Shown in pieces: positions 7,922 through 16,066 of a stretch of 64,000 bases of DNA. Numbering within the stretch: position 1 is the stretch's first letter; each line of letters opens with the position of its first letter. The notes under the pieces were generated by a model that did no database searches, was not told where the DNA came from, and was given only the letters and a program-made list of their open reading frames with translations. The translations under genes were made by a program, and so were the position numbers. The DNA is from Paenibacillus albicereus (GTDB taxonomy: Bacteria; Bacillota; Bacilli; Paenibacillales; Paenibacillaceae): positions 4,523,001 to 4,587,000 of the forward strand of contig NZ_CP051428.1 of NCBI RefSeq assembly GCF_012676905.1. Direction: 5' to 3'.

Positions 7922-9292
7922 TTACGCGCGGCTCAGCTCCAGCTCCTCTTCCTCGTCGCGGTTGTAGCTCTCGCGGTCGAACTCGTCTTCCGACACGGCG
8001 ACGAGCAGCGACGACACCGTCGTGCCGGTCGCATTGACCGCCGTACGGCCCATGTCGACGACAGCGTCGATCGCGAGCACGAGGCCGAGGCCTTCCAGCG
8101 GCAGGCCGAGCGCGGTGAGGACGACCGTCGTCGAGATCGACGCCGGTCCCGGCACGCCGGCGACGCCGATCGAGGAGATCGTGCTGACGAGCACGATCAG
8201 GATGTAGTCGGAGATGCCGAGCGGCACGCCGTACACCTCGGCGACGAAGACCGCCACGACCGCTGGCCAGACGCCGCCGCAGCCGTTCATGTTCATCGTC
8301 GCGCCGAGCGGAGCGACGAAGCTGGCGATGCGCGGCGACACGCGCAGCCGCTTGGTGATGACCTCCAGGTTGACCGGCAGCGTCGCATAGCTGCTGCGCG
8401 TCGTGAAGGCGACGGCGATCGTCGGGTAGATTTTGCGCAGGAACTTGAACGGATTGAGCTTCGCCCAGAACGTGACGAGCGAGCCGAACGTCAGGATGAA
8501 ATGCAGCAGCAGCGCGACGTACGTCGCCAGGATCAGGCTGATGAGCGGCTTGAGCGTATCGAAGCCGTAACGGGCGGCCATCGAGCCGATCAGCGCATAC
8601 ACGCCGTACGGCGTCAGGCGGATGATGTATTTGGTCACCTGGTTCATGACCTGCTTGAACGATTCGACGACCTGGCGCACCGGCTCCGCCGCCTCCGGCT
8701 TGCGCGAGCCGAGCTGTACGATCGCGACCGCGAGGAAGATGGCGAAGATGAGCACCGGCACGACCTTGCCGTCGGCCATGTCGCCGATCGGGTTGGACGG
8801 CACGAGGTTCAGGATGACCTCGGAGAATGTCGGGATCGTCCGTGATTCGTAGCCTTCCGGGGTCTCCTGGGCGATGCCCGCCCCCGGATTGAACGCCAGC
8901 GCGACGAGCAGGCCGATCAGCGCCGCCACGCCGGTCGTGCCGATGAAGAGCAGGATCGTCTTCGTGCCGATCTTGCGCAGCTGGCCGAGGCTCGAGATCG
9001 ACGAGATGCTGGAGATGACCAGCACCGCCACGAGCGGAATGACGAGCATCTTGATGAGGTTGACGTAGATGGAGCCGATCGTGCCGATGCTCGTGGCGTC
9101 GAGCTCCAGCGCATTCAGCGACACGCCGACGATCAGACCGATGCCGAGCGCGATCAGCACCCGATAGCCGAAGCCGACGCGGCGGCGCGCCAGCCAGACG
9201 AGCAGGCCGACGACCACAAGGGAAACGAGCAGGCTGACCCAGTTCGTCTGGAACGCGTGCACGAGATTGTTATCCGTAGACAATGAAGACAT
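7922..9292 (-). CDS. Dicarboxylate/amino acid:cation symporter (DAACS), TcyP-like
   Basis: 456 aa with about eight hydrophobic helices and the re-entrant loops of the DAACS family (PF00375), which imports glutamate, aspartate, dicarboxylates or cystine with Na+ or H+. Family landmarks: YVNLIKMLVIPLVAVLVISS near residue 76, the AFTTRSSYATLPV serine-rich hairpin near residue 300, and the NMNGCGG motif near 335. The N-terminal segment after helix 1 (ARRRVGFGYRVLIALGIG) resembles the TcyP/YhcL cystine branch, but the substrate is not proven. A single promoter lies just upstream. Confidence 0.88.
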   Translation of the reverse strand: MSSLSTDNNLVHAFQTNWVSLLVSLVVVGLLVWLARRRVGFGYRVLIALGIGLIVGVSLNALELDATSIGTIGSIYVNLIKMLVIPLVAVLVISSISSISSLGQLRKIGTKTILLFIGTTGVAALIGLLVALAFNPGAGIAQETPEGYESRTIPTFSEVILNLVPSNPIGDMADGKVVPVLIFAIFLAVAIVQLGSRKPEAAEPVRQVVESFKQVMNQVTKYIIRLTPYGVYALIGSMAARYGFDTLKPLISLILATYVALLLHFILTFGSLVTFWAKLNPFKFLRKIYPTIAVAFTTRSSYATLPVNLEVITKRLRVSPRIASFVAPLGATMNMNGCGGVWPAVVAVFVAEVYGVPLGISDYILIVLVSTISSIGVAGVPGPASISTTVVLTALGLPLEGLGLVLAIDAVVDMGRTAVNATGTTVSSLLVAVSEDEFDRESYNRDEEEELELSRA

Positions 9293-9327
9293 CCCCTTTA
9301 TATCCTAGTGTTTTACTATGCTATAGT

Positions 9328-9356
9328 ATACTAGCCAGGCTGACCTCTTATGTCAA
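9328..9356 (-). promoter_or_regulatory. Promoter of the DAACS symporter gene
   Basis: Minus-strand TTGACA (plus 9351-9356) and TAGTAT (plus 9328-9333) are 17 bp apart. The -10 overlaps the palindrome TACTAT-GCT-ATAGTA (9314-9328), which could be an operator. Confidence 0.7.
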
Positions 9357-9481
9357 CGATTATTTAGTTCGTGAATAATGGAAGTCATGAACGATTCGGC
9401 TTTGCTGCCGGTTTATTCCAGGCTGAGCATAAGTCAATCGGCCTCACATATATTTTTCTAAAAACGTGAGGGGGACCTGAA

Positions 9482-10477
9482 ATGTGCACCGCCGTCACGA
9501 TGACCACCTCGGATCGCCATTCGTTCTTAGCCCGCAATTTCGATTTCAGCGAGCTCCCGGTCGACTACAAGGTGTATTTTCTTCCGCGCAGGTATAGATG
9601 GTTCAATCGGGCGGAGGACCGGTACATATCCAGCCGCTATGCCGTTTTAGGCATGGGAGCTTCGCCAGGCGAGCAGCAGATCGGATTGTTCGACGGCATG
9701 AACGAGCATGGACTGATGGGCGTGGTGCATTACTTCGATGGCTTCGCCCGGTACGAAGAGCAGCCGGACGTGAAGAAATTCAATATCGCTCCTTTTGACT
9801 ACCTGCTTCATGTCCTGTCCCAGTTCAGGCTGACCGACCAGATTGTCGAGCACCTGGAGAAGACCCGCCTTGTCGCGATCGAATTCGATATTTTGAAGAG
9901 GATCCCGCCGCTGCACTGGATTTTCACCGACCGCAACAATCGGACCATCGTCATCGAGAGCACGAGCGAAGGCGTGAGCGTATATCGGAACAAGGTCGGC
10001 GCCTTCGCCAACAGCCCGGACTTCCGCTGGCATCTCGTGAACTTGAATCTGTACGTCAACCTCACCCCCGTCAACAAAGCCGAGAACGTCTATTGGGGTG
10101 ACTACCAGATCAATCGTTCGCCGGAACTGTCCAGCGGCAATTACGGCATTCCGGGAGACTACTCCTCCCCCTCCCGTTTCGTGCGGGCCGCCTTTCTCCG
10201 CAATCATATCGAGCCGGCCGCGACGGAAACGGAAGGATTGCTGAACACCTTGAAAATCCTTGAGTATTGCGCGGTCCAGCGAGGAGGGGAAATCGAGGAC
10301 GGAGACCCGACCTTCACCCTTTATACAAGCTCGATGTGCAGCCAATCCGGCATGTACTACTTCAACACCTACGAGGACAGCCAGGTCCACGCCGTCAATC
10401 TGTTCCACAACCTCGACCAAGACAAAGTCATCACCTATCCCGTGTCCCGTGAGCAGTCGATCAAGTATCGGAATTGA
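9482..10477 (+). CDS. Linear amide C-N hydrolase, choloylglycine hydrolase family
   Basis: 331 aa, the usual size of the Ntn hydrolases that include penicillin V acylase and bile salt hydrolase. The nucleophile is Cys2 (MCTAVTM), exposed after removal of Met1. Arg18-Asn19-Phe20-Asp21 forms the family RxxD region (LARNFDF), and Asn/Arg residues in the middle (NSPDF near 175) match the oxyanion and substrate positions. GTGAGGGGGACC precedes the ATG. It resembles B. subtilis YxeI. No signal peptide, so probably cytoplasmic. The natural substrate could be a penicillin-like, bile-like or N-acyl homoserine lactone amide. Confidence 0.9.
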   Translation: MCTAVTMTTSDRHSFLARNFDFSELPVDYKVYFLPRRYRWFNRAEDRYISSRYAVLGMGASPGEQQIGLFDGMNEHGLMGVVHYFDGFARYEEQPDVKKFNIAPFDYLLHVLSQFRLTDQIVEHLEKTRLVAIEFDILKRIPPLHWIFTDRNNRTIVIESTSEGVSVYRNKVGAFANSPDFRWHLVNLNLYVNLTPVNKAENVYWGDYQINRSPELSSGNYGIPGDYSSPSRFVRAAFLRNHIEPAATETEGLLNTLKILEYCAVQRGGEIEDGDPTFTLYTSSMCSQSGMYYFNTYEDSQVHAVNLFHNLDQDKVITYPVSREQSIKYRN

Positions 10478-10482
10478 ACAAA

Positions 10483-10532
10483 CGCCAAGCCCCGCATGCG
10501 CTGCTGAAAAGCAGCGCATGCGGGGCTTGGCG
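10483..10532. terminator. Long hairpin between amide hydrolase and IclR genes
   Basis: A near-perfect 21-bp stem (CGCCAAGCCCCGCATGCGCT and its complement) closes on a short loop in the convergent region. It likely ends transcription from both sides, although no long T-run follows. Confidence 0.7.
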
Positions 10533-10621
10533 TGTTAAGGAAACAAGAGCAGGAGACTCCGTGCCCAAGGGACTCATCGGCTCATCTGGCTTGTCCGGAG
10601 CGAGGCATGCGAGCCTCAAGC

Positions 10622-11392
10622 TCAGCCCGGCAGCATCGCGCCCATGCGCGTCGCGGACTGGACGACGAGCGCCGACTGCTCGCGGATGATGGAGGGCGTG
10701 AAGCGCGCGGCCGGTCCCGATACGGACAGCGCCGCCGCCAGCCGGCCGCTGCGGTCGAAGACCGGCGCCGACAGCGCCGCCGCTCCCGGCTCGCGCTCCT
10801 CCATGCTCGTCGCGTAGCCGAGCCTCCGGATCTCCTCCAGCTGCTCGCGGAACGACTGCGGATCAAAGCCTTGAGGCAGAGCCTCCGAAGCCATCATCTG
10901 GGCGGCCAGCCCCGGCTCCGCGAACGCGATGAGCACCTTGCTCGACGCCCCGACGTACAGCGGCAGCCGTACGCCGACGGGCGCCACGCGCCGGATCGCC
11001 TGATTGCTCTGCACCGCCTGGATGCGGATCCGCTCGCTGCCGTCCCGTACGTACAGGCTCACCGTCTCCCCGAGCGTGTCGCGCAGGCGCTCCATCTCCG
11101 GCAAGCAGATGACCGCCGGGTCGCCGGAGCGCGACCGATGCGCCGACAGCTCCCAGATGCGCATGCCCAGCCGGTAGCGCTCGGAGCTGCGGTCGCGCTC
11201 GAGGAAGCCCTTGTCCTCCAGCGTGGCGAGCATCCGATGCACGGTGCTCTTGTGCAGCCCGACCCGCTCGGCGATCTCGGTCATAGGCAGATCGCTCTCC
11301 GTCGTAAAGCAGAGCAGGATATCCAGCGCCCTCTCCACGGCCCTTACATTCGATTTTCCATCCTCGGCCTTGCCGGTGCGGGACGGTTCCAT
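10622..11392 (-). CDS. IclR family transcriptional regulator
   Basis: 256 aa with the standard two-domain layout. Residues ~15-75 form the winged helix (VERALDILLCF...EIAERVGLHKSTVHRMLATL), and residues ~90-250 form the GAF-like ligand domain with GASSKVLIAF in the expected place. IclR proteins usually repress or activate catabolic operons in response to small organic acids. AGGTGA precedes the ATG. No catabolic operon is adjacent; the nearest divergent gene is an alpha/beta hydrolase. The promoter region holds a Fur-like box and two palindromes that could be its own operators. Confidence 0.92.
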   Translation of the reverse strand: MEPSRTGKAEDGKSNVRAVERALDILLCFTTESDLPMTEIAERVGLHKSTVHRMLATLEDKGFLERDRSSERYRLGMRIWELSAHRSRSGDPAVICLPEMERLRDTLGETVSLYVRDGSERIRIQAVQSNQAIRRVAPVGVRLPLYVGASSKVLIAFAEPGLAAQMMASEALPQGFDPQSFREQLEEIRRLGYATSMEEREPGAAALSAPVFDRSGRLAAALSVSGPAARFTPSIIREQSALVVQSATRMGAMLPG

Positions 11393-11450
11393 GCGCTCAC
11401 CTGCTTTCTTGTCCGGGGCGGAGAAGCGGGTGCTTCTTCTCCGTTCTCAT

Positions 11451-11465
11451 TGAGAATCATTATCA
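11451..11465 (-). promoter_or_regulatory. Fur-like box at the iclR-type promoter
   Basis: TGAGAATCATTATCA matches the Bacillus 7-1-7 Fur consensus TGATAATNATTATCA at all but one position. It overlaps a minus-strand TATAAT (plus 11464-11469), the probable -10 of the IclR gene, so iron-dependent repression is plausible. Confidence 0.6.
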
Positions 11466-11503
11466 TTATAGGGGAGATGAAGCGTTTCGTCTACCTTCAA
11501 ACA

Positions 11504-11567
11504 GTTTCATTGAGTGAAACTAAGATTCTCCTAGTATAACTCGTTTCCTTTATCGCGTAAAGAAACG
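11504..11567. promoter_or_regulatory. Two GTTTC...GAAAC palindromes, candidate IclR operators
   Basis: GTTTCA-TTGAG-TGAAAC at 11504-11520 and CGTTTCCTTTA-TCGC-GTAAAGAAACG at 11542-11567 lie upstream of the IclR gene and of the divergent hydrolase. Shared GTTTC/GAAAC ends suggest one regulator binds both. The assignment to the IclR protein is inference. Confidence 0.45.
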
Positions 11568-11617
11568 GCTTCATTTTACGGCAACATTACAAGAGCTTAA
11601 CAATTGCTCGACATCAA

Positions 11618-11646
11618 TTGACAGCCCGGACGATCGACGCATAAAG
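11618..11646 (+). promoter_or_regulatory. Candidate promoter of the alpha/beta hydrolase gene
   Basis: TTGACA at 11618 and ATAAAG at 11641 with a 17-bp spacer; the gene starts 50 bp downstream. Confidence 0.45.
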
Positions 11647-11698
11647 TAGTAGTACCAAGGACTTAGAACGCTTACAAAACAAGGGAGGGGAAGACGAA

Positions 11699-12733
11699 AT
11701 GAGCAGCTCTGCCCTGCACACGCCGCTGAATCCGCCGCTGCAGCTGGAACCTCCCCTATCTTCCCCGCTTCCCCGCCGCGACACGCGCCGCAACGCGCTC
11801 GTCGCCGCCATATCGGCGGGAGCCGCCCTTCTGCTGCTGCTCGTCGCCGCCTTCCACGGCTACATCGCCTGGATGGTCGCCTATCCGTATGTCGCGCCGG
11901 TCCACTCCAACCCGATGGAGGCCAAAGGTCTCGCCTACGAGGACGTCGCCTTTCCGAGCCTCAGCGGCCGCACGACCGTGAGCGGCTGGTACATTCCCGC
12001 CTCCCCCGGCCGCTCGATCCAGAGCGAGTCCGAGCGGACGATCGTGCTTAGCCACGGCTACGGCGCGAACCGCGAGGAGACGTGGGTGCCGATGTATGAC
12101 CTTGCCAGCCTTCTCCACCGGCTGAACTATAACGTCCTGATGTTCGATTACGGCTATGCCTCCCAGCAGTATCGCGCTCCGGCCACCGGCGGCTGGGAGG
12201 AGTCGCAGCAGCTGCTCGCCGCCGTCGACTACGTCCGCGAGAGCGGCTCCAAGGAAGTCGTCGTCTGGGGCTTCAGCATGGGCGCCGGCACGGCGCTGCA
12301 GGCCGCCCTGCAGACGGATGCGATCGATGCGATGATCCTCGACAGCACCTTCGTGGCGAGCCCCGACACGCTGTTCGACAACGTGCGCAACATCATCGAC
12401 CTGCCCCGCCTGTCGCTGCCGCTCATCGAGAAGCTGCTGCCCCTCTGGACCGGCGTCGACTTCAACAAGATCCCGGCCGAGCAGGTGCTGAGCACGAACT
12501 ATTCCATCCCGATCTATATGATCCACGGCACGATGGACGCCAAGGCCTCCTACCAGTCCGCGGAGACGATCGCTGCCCGGCAGACGAATCCGCTGTCGCG
12601 CGAATGGATCGTGAACGGCGGCCAGCATGAGCTGCTGTTCCGCCAGCATCCCAAGGAGTACATCCAGCGCGCCGCGCTGTTCCTCAGCCAAGTCAACCAG
12701 TCGCTGGAGCAGGAAGGCCGGCTGGACGCCTGA
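11699..12733 (+). CDS. Membrane-anchored alpha/beta hydrolase
   Basis: 344 aa. Residues ~35-65 form one hydrophobic segment (NALVAAISAGAALLLLLVAA), so the hydrolase domain probably sits outside the membrane on an N-terminal anchor. The fold motifs are HGYGANREE (oxyanion region, ~residue 119), the nucleophile elbow GFSMGAG (Ser ~195), and a late GTMDAKASY and GGQHELLF giving the probable Asp and His. This layout matches the B. subtilis YqkD-like serine hydrolases of unknown substrate. The ATG follows AAGGGAGGGGAAG. It faces away from the IclR gene with shared regulatory DNA. Confidence 0.88.
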   Translation: MSSSALHTPLNPPLQLEPPLSSPLPRRDTRRNALVAAISAGAALLLLLVAAFHGYIAWMVAYPYVAPVHSNPMEAKGLAYEDVAFPSLSGRTTVSGWYIPASPGRSIQSESERTIVLSHGYGANREETWVPMYDLASLLHRLNYNVLMFDYGYASQQYRAPATGGWEESQQLLAAVDYVRESGSKEVVVWGFSMGAGTALQAALQTDAIDAMILDSTFVASPDTLFDNVRNIIDLPRLSLPLIEKLLPLWTGVDFNKIPAEQVLSTNYSIPIYMIHGTMDAKASYQSAETIAARQTNPLSREWIVNGGQHELLFRQHPKEYIQRAALFLSQVNQSLEQEGRLDA

Positions 12734-12799
12734 ACGAAACGACGCGAGATGCGGCCACGAGACCGTTGCCGCGTACGACGCACGAATGACGCGAACCTA

Positions 12800-12835
12800 A
12801 AAATAGAGCCGCTCCCTGTGGGGCGGCTCCATTTC
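12800..12835. terminator. Terminator between hydrolase and secreted protein genes
   Basis: A GAGCCGCTCC/GGGGCGGCTC-type hairpin flanked by an A-run on the left and ATTT on the right lies between convergent genes and can serve both. Confidence 0.75.
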
Positions 12836-12848
12836 TGCGCATGGGCGA

Positions 12849-13367
12849 TTACTTGAATCGCTCGGGATAAAGCTCCCGGTTCAACTGGTCCGTTTCATCT
12901 AAAAATCGGGAAAGCAGCGACTCTCCCGTCAACGACTTGGCCTGCTGCAGCTTCTCGAACCGAGCGATGAGCTCCCCTTTCTCTTTTAGAGAATGCAGGA
13001 CCTTCTGGACGGCAGGATCGGTCGAGTCCTTTTTATCTTCATAGTGGGAGCTGTGGATCAGGTGAAGGTCCTTGTAGCCGGTGAATACCTCCTGGAATTC
13101 CTCCAGATCGCTTTTAGGATTCAAGGCGGAATCCAGGTCGGCCGCTTTTGTAGCCAGCTCTTTCAGCTTCTGCTCTTCCTCTGTCGTCGCGCCTGGCGCA
13201 TTTGCGATCTTCTTCTGAGCCTCGTAGGCTTGGTTGGCCTCAGTCGCTCTTTCCGGCAGCGTCGAGCTGTTCGCTTCGGCTGGATTCTGCTTCATGCCGG
13301 CAAGCGTGATGCCGCCCGCCAGCACCGAACCGCAGGTCGCGAGCAAGAGCCACGATCTCTTCTTCAT
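12849..13367 (-). CDS. Secreted helical protein of unknown function
   Basis: 172 aa with an N-terminal signal sequence (KKRSW, then LLLATCGSVLAGGITLAG). LATC is not a convincing lipobox, so cleavage by ordinary signal peptidase or membrane retention are both possible. The rest is charged and strongly helical (TTEEEQKLKELATKAADLD and KGELIARFEKLQQAK), with no cysteines. I do not recognise a family. It stands alone, and its lower GC content than the neighbours (for example LKEKGELIARF codons) hints at a different history, though weakly. The ATG is preceded by AGGGGGGCC. Confidence 0.75.
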   Translation of the reverse strand: MKKRSWLLLATCGSVLAGGITLAGMKQNPAEANSSTLPERATEANQAYEAQKKIANAPGATTEEEQKLKELATKAADLDSALNPKSDLEEFQEVFTGYKDLHLIHSSHYEDKKDSTDPAVQKVLHSLKEKGELIARFEKLQQAKSLTGESLLSRFLDETDQLNRELYPERFK

Positions 13368-13796
13368 GAAGGCCCCCCTTTTCTTCCTATTATATCCTTT
13401 AATTCTATTAAAAGTTAACCTCTTTTTGCCCGCCGAGCTCTACCCGATTGCACCTTCCGGGGCAGCCGCCGCTTGGGGAACATCCCCTCCGAATTGCACA
13501 TCCTCAAAGGCTTTTCTCATCAAAAACAGCGCCGACGACCCGATGGTCAGGTGCCGGGTTGTGGTCTGAACATCATTGGATTGCAATTACTCTTAAAATA
13601 AATATAAACAAGTGGAGCCGTCGGTCATGTCCCCGCGATAGCTTTAATAAGGGTCGTCGTCCGCGATTCCTTTTTTTCTAAAGCGCTCATATCGGGGGCA
13701 GCATGCCGAATACACCTAAGCGAGAGCCATGCGTCCGCCAGCAGCCGCGATCGACGCGCGGCCCCCCGGTCCGACCACCAAAAGGAGGGTTTCCCC
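13368..13796. other. AT-richer intergenic region upstream of the extended SOD
   Basis: 430 bp without a gene. TTGCAA at 13581 and TATAAA at 13603 (16-bp spacer) form a weak candidate promoter toward the SOD gene. I see no riboswitch, repeat or RNA gene. The region is notably AT-richer (13570-13615) than the rest of the window. Confidence 0.35.
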
Positions 13797-14963
13797 ATGA
13801 CCCAAGCGCCATCCGATCTCGCGCAGCCGAGGCTGCTGAAGGAAATCAAGCAATGGAAGCAGGAAGAGGCGGACCGGCTGGAGCAGATCCTGCTGGCCGC
13901 CGAGCTGGAGCCGGCCTATGCCGGCGTGCTGCAGCAATGGCAGCCGCTGCTGGAGCGCACGGCTGCGGAAGCGGACCGGCTGCTGGAGGCGCGCTCGCAG
14001 ACGCAAGGGGCCGGAGTCGCCGGAGAGCCGGCCGAGCTGCTGGAGGCCGCCGCCGCCCAAAGCGGCGTGCTCGTCCAGCAGCTGCTGCAGCTGCTCGCGG
14101 CCAGCCCCGCGCTCGGCCGCGAGCCGCAGGCGCGCTCGGCCGTACACGAGGCGCTGCGAAGCTCCACCGCCTGCCTCGCGCGCGCCGAGGCGCTCCGCCA
14201 AGGCGTCGAGGCGGCGGAGCCGGAGCCTTTCGAGCCGCGAAAGGGCGGTGCGGGCGAGCCGGCCGCTTCGACATCGGAGCCGCCCGCCCGCGCGGAAGCG
14301 CCTCCCCGCACCGGCCATGATGGCGGCGCGATGCCGCAGGTGCCGATCGGCGGCCATAAGCTGCCTCCTTTGCCCTATGCGTACAACGCGCTGGAGCCGT
14401 ACATCGACGAGGCGACGATGCGCATCCATCACGACAAGCATCATCAGACGTACGTGGACGACCTCAACAAGGCCGAAAAGGAGCTGCAGGCGGCGCGCAA
14501 GAGCGGCGACTTCGCCCTCGTGAAGCATTGGGAGCGGGAGCTGGCGTTCAACGGCGCCGGGCATTACCTGCACACGCTGTTCTGGCCGGCCATGTCGCCG
14601 CAAGGCGGCGGCAAGCCCGTCGGCGCCCTGGCCGACGAGATCGACCGCAGCTTCGGCAGCTTCGATGCGTTCAAGAAGCAGTTCTCCGAAGCGGCGGCCA
14701 AGGTCGAGGGCGGCGGCTGGACGATCCTCGTCTACAGCCCGCGCAGCCGCAGGCTTGAGATCCTGCAGGCGGAGAAGCATCAGAACCTGTCGCAGTGGGA
14801 CGCGATTCCGCTGCTGCCGATCGACGTGTGGGAGCATGCTTACTACCTCAAGCATCAGAACAAGCGGCCCGACTACATCAAGGACTGGTGGAACGTCGTC
14901 AACTGGCCTTATGTGAGCGAGCGGTTCGAAAAAGCGCGGACGCTGGCCTGGGAGCCTTACTGA
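13797..14963 (+). CDS. sodF: Superoxide dismutase (Fe/Mn) with long N-terminal extension
   Basis: 388 aa, nearly twice a normal SodA. Residues ~187-388 are a complete Fe/Mn SOD: LPPLPYAYNALEPYID start, first ligand in IHHDKHHQTY, second in GAGHYLHTLFW, and the Asp/His pair in [21 protein letters not shown]. The first ~180 residues are helical, rich in Leu/Glu/Ala (LLKEIKQWKQEEADRLEQIL), with an Ala/Pro-rich linker, and no signal peptide. B. subtilis SodF also carries an N-terminal extension; this one is longer. AAAGGAGGG precedes the ATG. A second, standard SOD lies at 20065. The extension could localise or oligomerise the enzyme. Confidence 0.9.
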   Translation: MTQAPSDLAQPRLLKEIKQWKQEEADRLEQILLAAELEPAYAGVLQQWQPLLERTAAEADRLLEARSQTQGAGVAGEPAELLEAAAAQSGVLVQQLLQLLAASPALGREPQARSAVHEALRSSTACLARAEALRQGVEAAEPEPFEPRKGGAGEPAASTSEPPARAEAPPRTGHDGGAMPQVPIGGHKLPPLPYAYNALEPYIDEATMRIHHDKHHQTYVDDLNKAEKELQAARKSGDFALVKHWERELAFNGAGHYLHTLFWPAMSPQGGGKPVGALADEIDRSFGSFDAFKKQFSEAAAKVEGGGWTILVYSPRSRRLEILQAEKHQNLSQWDAIPLLPIDVWEHAYYLKHQNKRPDYIKDWWNVVNWPYVSERFEKARTLAWEPY

Positions 14964-15061
14964 CGGGCTGCTCCGGATTCCTCGTTCCGGTGGCGAAAGC
15001 CGCTCTGCGCCTCTCGTCCCGGACATCCGGAAGCGGAGCCGGCGCGGGGTTCCCGCAAAAA

Positions 15062-15104
15062 GCAAAAGCCCGCCAGCCTGGACATCAGGCTGACGGGCTT
15101 TTGC
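15062..15104. terminator. Bidirectional terminator between sodF and folE
   Basis: GCAAAAGCCCG-C-CAGCCTG, a five-base loop, then CAGGCTG-A-CGGGCTTTTGC. The A-run and T-run on the two sides make it work in both directions for these convergent genes. Confidence 0.9.
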
Positions 15105-15119
15105 CCATGCGTACAACCG

Positions 15120-15713
15120 CTACTGCTTGAGCAGCGAGAGGAACTCCGCGCGCAGCGCGCTGTTCGAGCGGAACTCGCCGCGGACGCCGGAGGTGATCGT
15201 CTTGCTGCCCGGCTTCTTGACGCCGCGGGAGCACATGCACAGATGCTCGCCCTCGACGACGACCATGACGCCCTGCGGCGACAGCGCCTCGTCGAGGATG
15301 TCGGCGATCTGCGACGTGATCCGCTCCTGCACCTGCAGCTTGCGGGTGACCGCCTCGACGAGGCGGGCCATCTTGCTCAGTCCGAGAATATGGCCGTTCG
15401 GCAGGTAGCCGATATGGACCTTGCCGAAGAACGGCGCCATATGATGCTCGCACTGGCTGTAGTATACGATATCCTTGACGATGACGAGCTCCTCGTGGTT
15501 CTCGTCGAACGTCACGCCGAGCACGTCGGCGGGATTGACCTCATATCCGGCGAAGATCTCCTCGTACATGCGGGTGACGCGGGCAGGCGTGTCCAGCAGC
15601 CCTTCGCGCTCGACGTCCTCGCCCACCAGCTTGAGGATCTCGCGGAGATGGTATTCGATCTGCTCGCGGTTGCGCGCGACCATTGAGTTGGAGTAATCTT
15701 TCAAACCTGCCAT
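15120..15713 (-). CDS. folE: GTP cyclohydrolase I
   Basis: 197 aa, the normal size of type IA FolE, which converts GTP to 7,8-dihydroneopterin triphosphate, the first step of folate synthesis. Zinc ligands are visible in SQCEHHMAPFFG (Cys and His) and HLCMCSRGVKKPGS (Cys). GYLPNGHILGLSKMARLVE and LQVQERITSQIAD are the conserved substrate-binding stretches. A ribosome site (AGGGAGGCC) precedes the ATG. It is followed on the same strand by nothing, and yneF lies 42 bp upstream. Confidence 0.97.
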   Translation of the reverse strand: MAGLKDYSNSMVARNREQIEYHLREILKLVGEDVEREGLLDTPARVTRMYEEIFAGYEVNPADVLGVTFDENHEELVIVKDIVYYSQCEHHMAPFFGKVHIGYLPNGHILGLSKMARLVEAVTRKLQVQERITSQIADILDEALSPQGVMVVVEGEHLCMCSRGVKKPGSKTITSGVRGEFRSNSALRAEFLSLLKQ

Positions 15714-15755
15714 CGCGGCCTCCCTGGCTTCCTTTAGGAGCGGGCGGCTGCCGCG

Positions 15756-16013
15756 TTATCTGCGCTTGCCGCCACGCTGGTTCGGGATGAATTTTTGCTG
15801 TCCGCCTTGCTGGCCCTTCATCATCTGCTGAGCCTTCTGCATCTGCTTGTTGTTGAGGTTATAGCCCATCTGCTTGGCCATCTTTTGAAGCATCTCCGGA
15901 TCGGACTGCATCTTCTCCATCTGCTTGCGGAGATAGAACACGCCGATGAAGAAGCCGCCCACCAAGCCGACGATCAGCGTGACGATCGGGATGACGATAT
16001 TGTACCATTCCAC
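15756..16013 (-). CDS. yneF: UPF0154 (YneF-like) membrane protein
   Basis: 85 aa. One membrane helix at residues ~5-28 (NIVIPIVTLIVGLVGGFFIG) is followed by a basic cytoplasmic tail with FYLRKQMEKM and the family motif PEMLQKMAKQMGYNLNNKQMQ. This is the UPF0154/YneF family found throughout Bacillota; function unknown. The tail here ends in an extra Gln/Gly/Arg-rich stretch (GQQGGQQKFIPNQRGGKRR) longer than in B. subtilis, which could bind RNA or membranes but no evidence decides. Confidence 0.92.
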   Translation of the reverse strand: MEWYNIVIPIVTLIVGLVGGFFIGVFYLRKQMEKMQSDPEMLQKMAKQMGYNLNNKQMQKAQQMMKGQQGGQQKFIPNQRGGKRR

Positions 16014-16066
16014 GCGCGGTTCACCTGTCCTTTATCCAAGGTCAATAGAGCTCTTCCATCTTAGCA

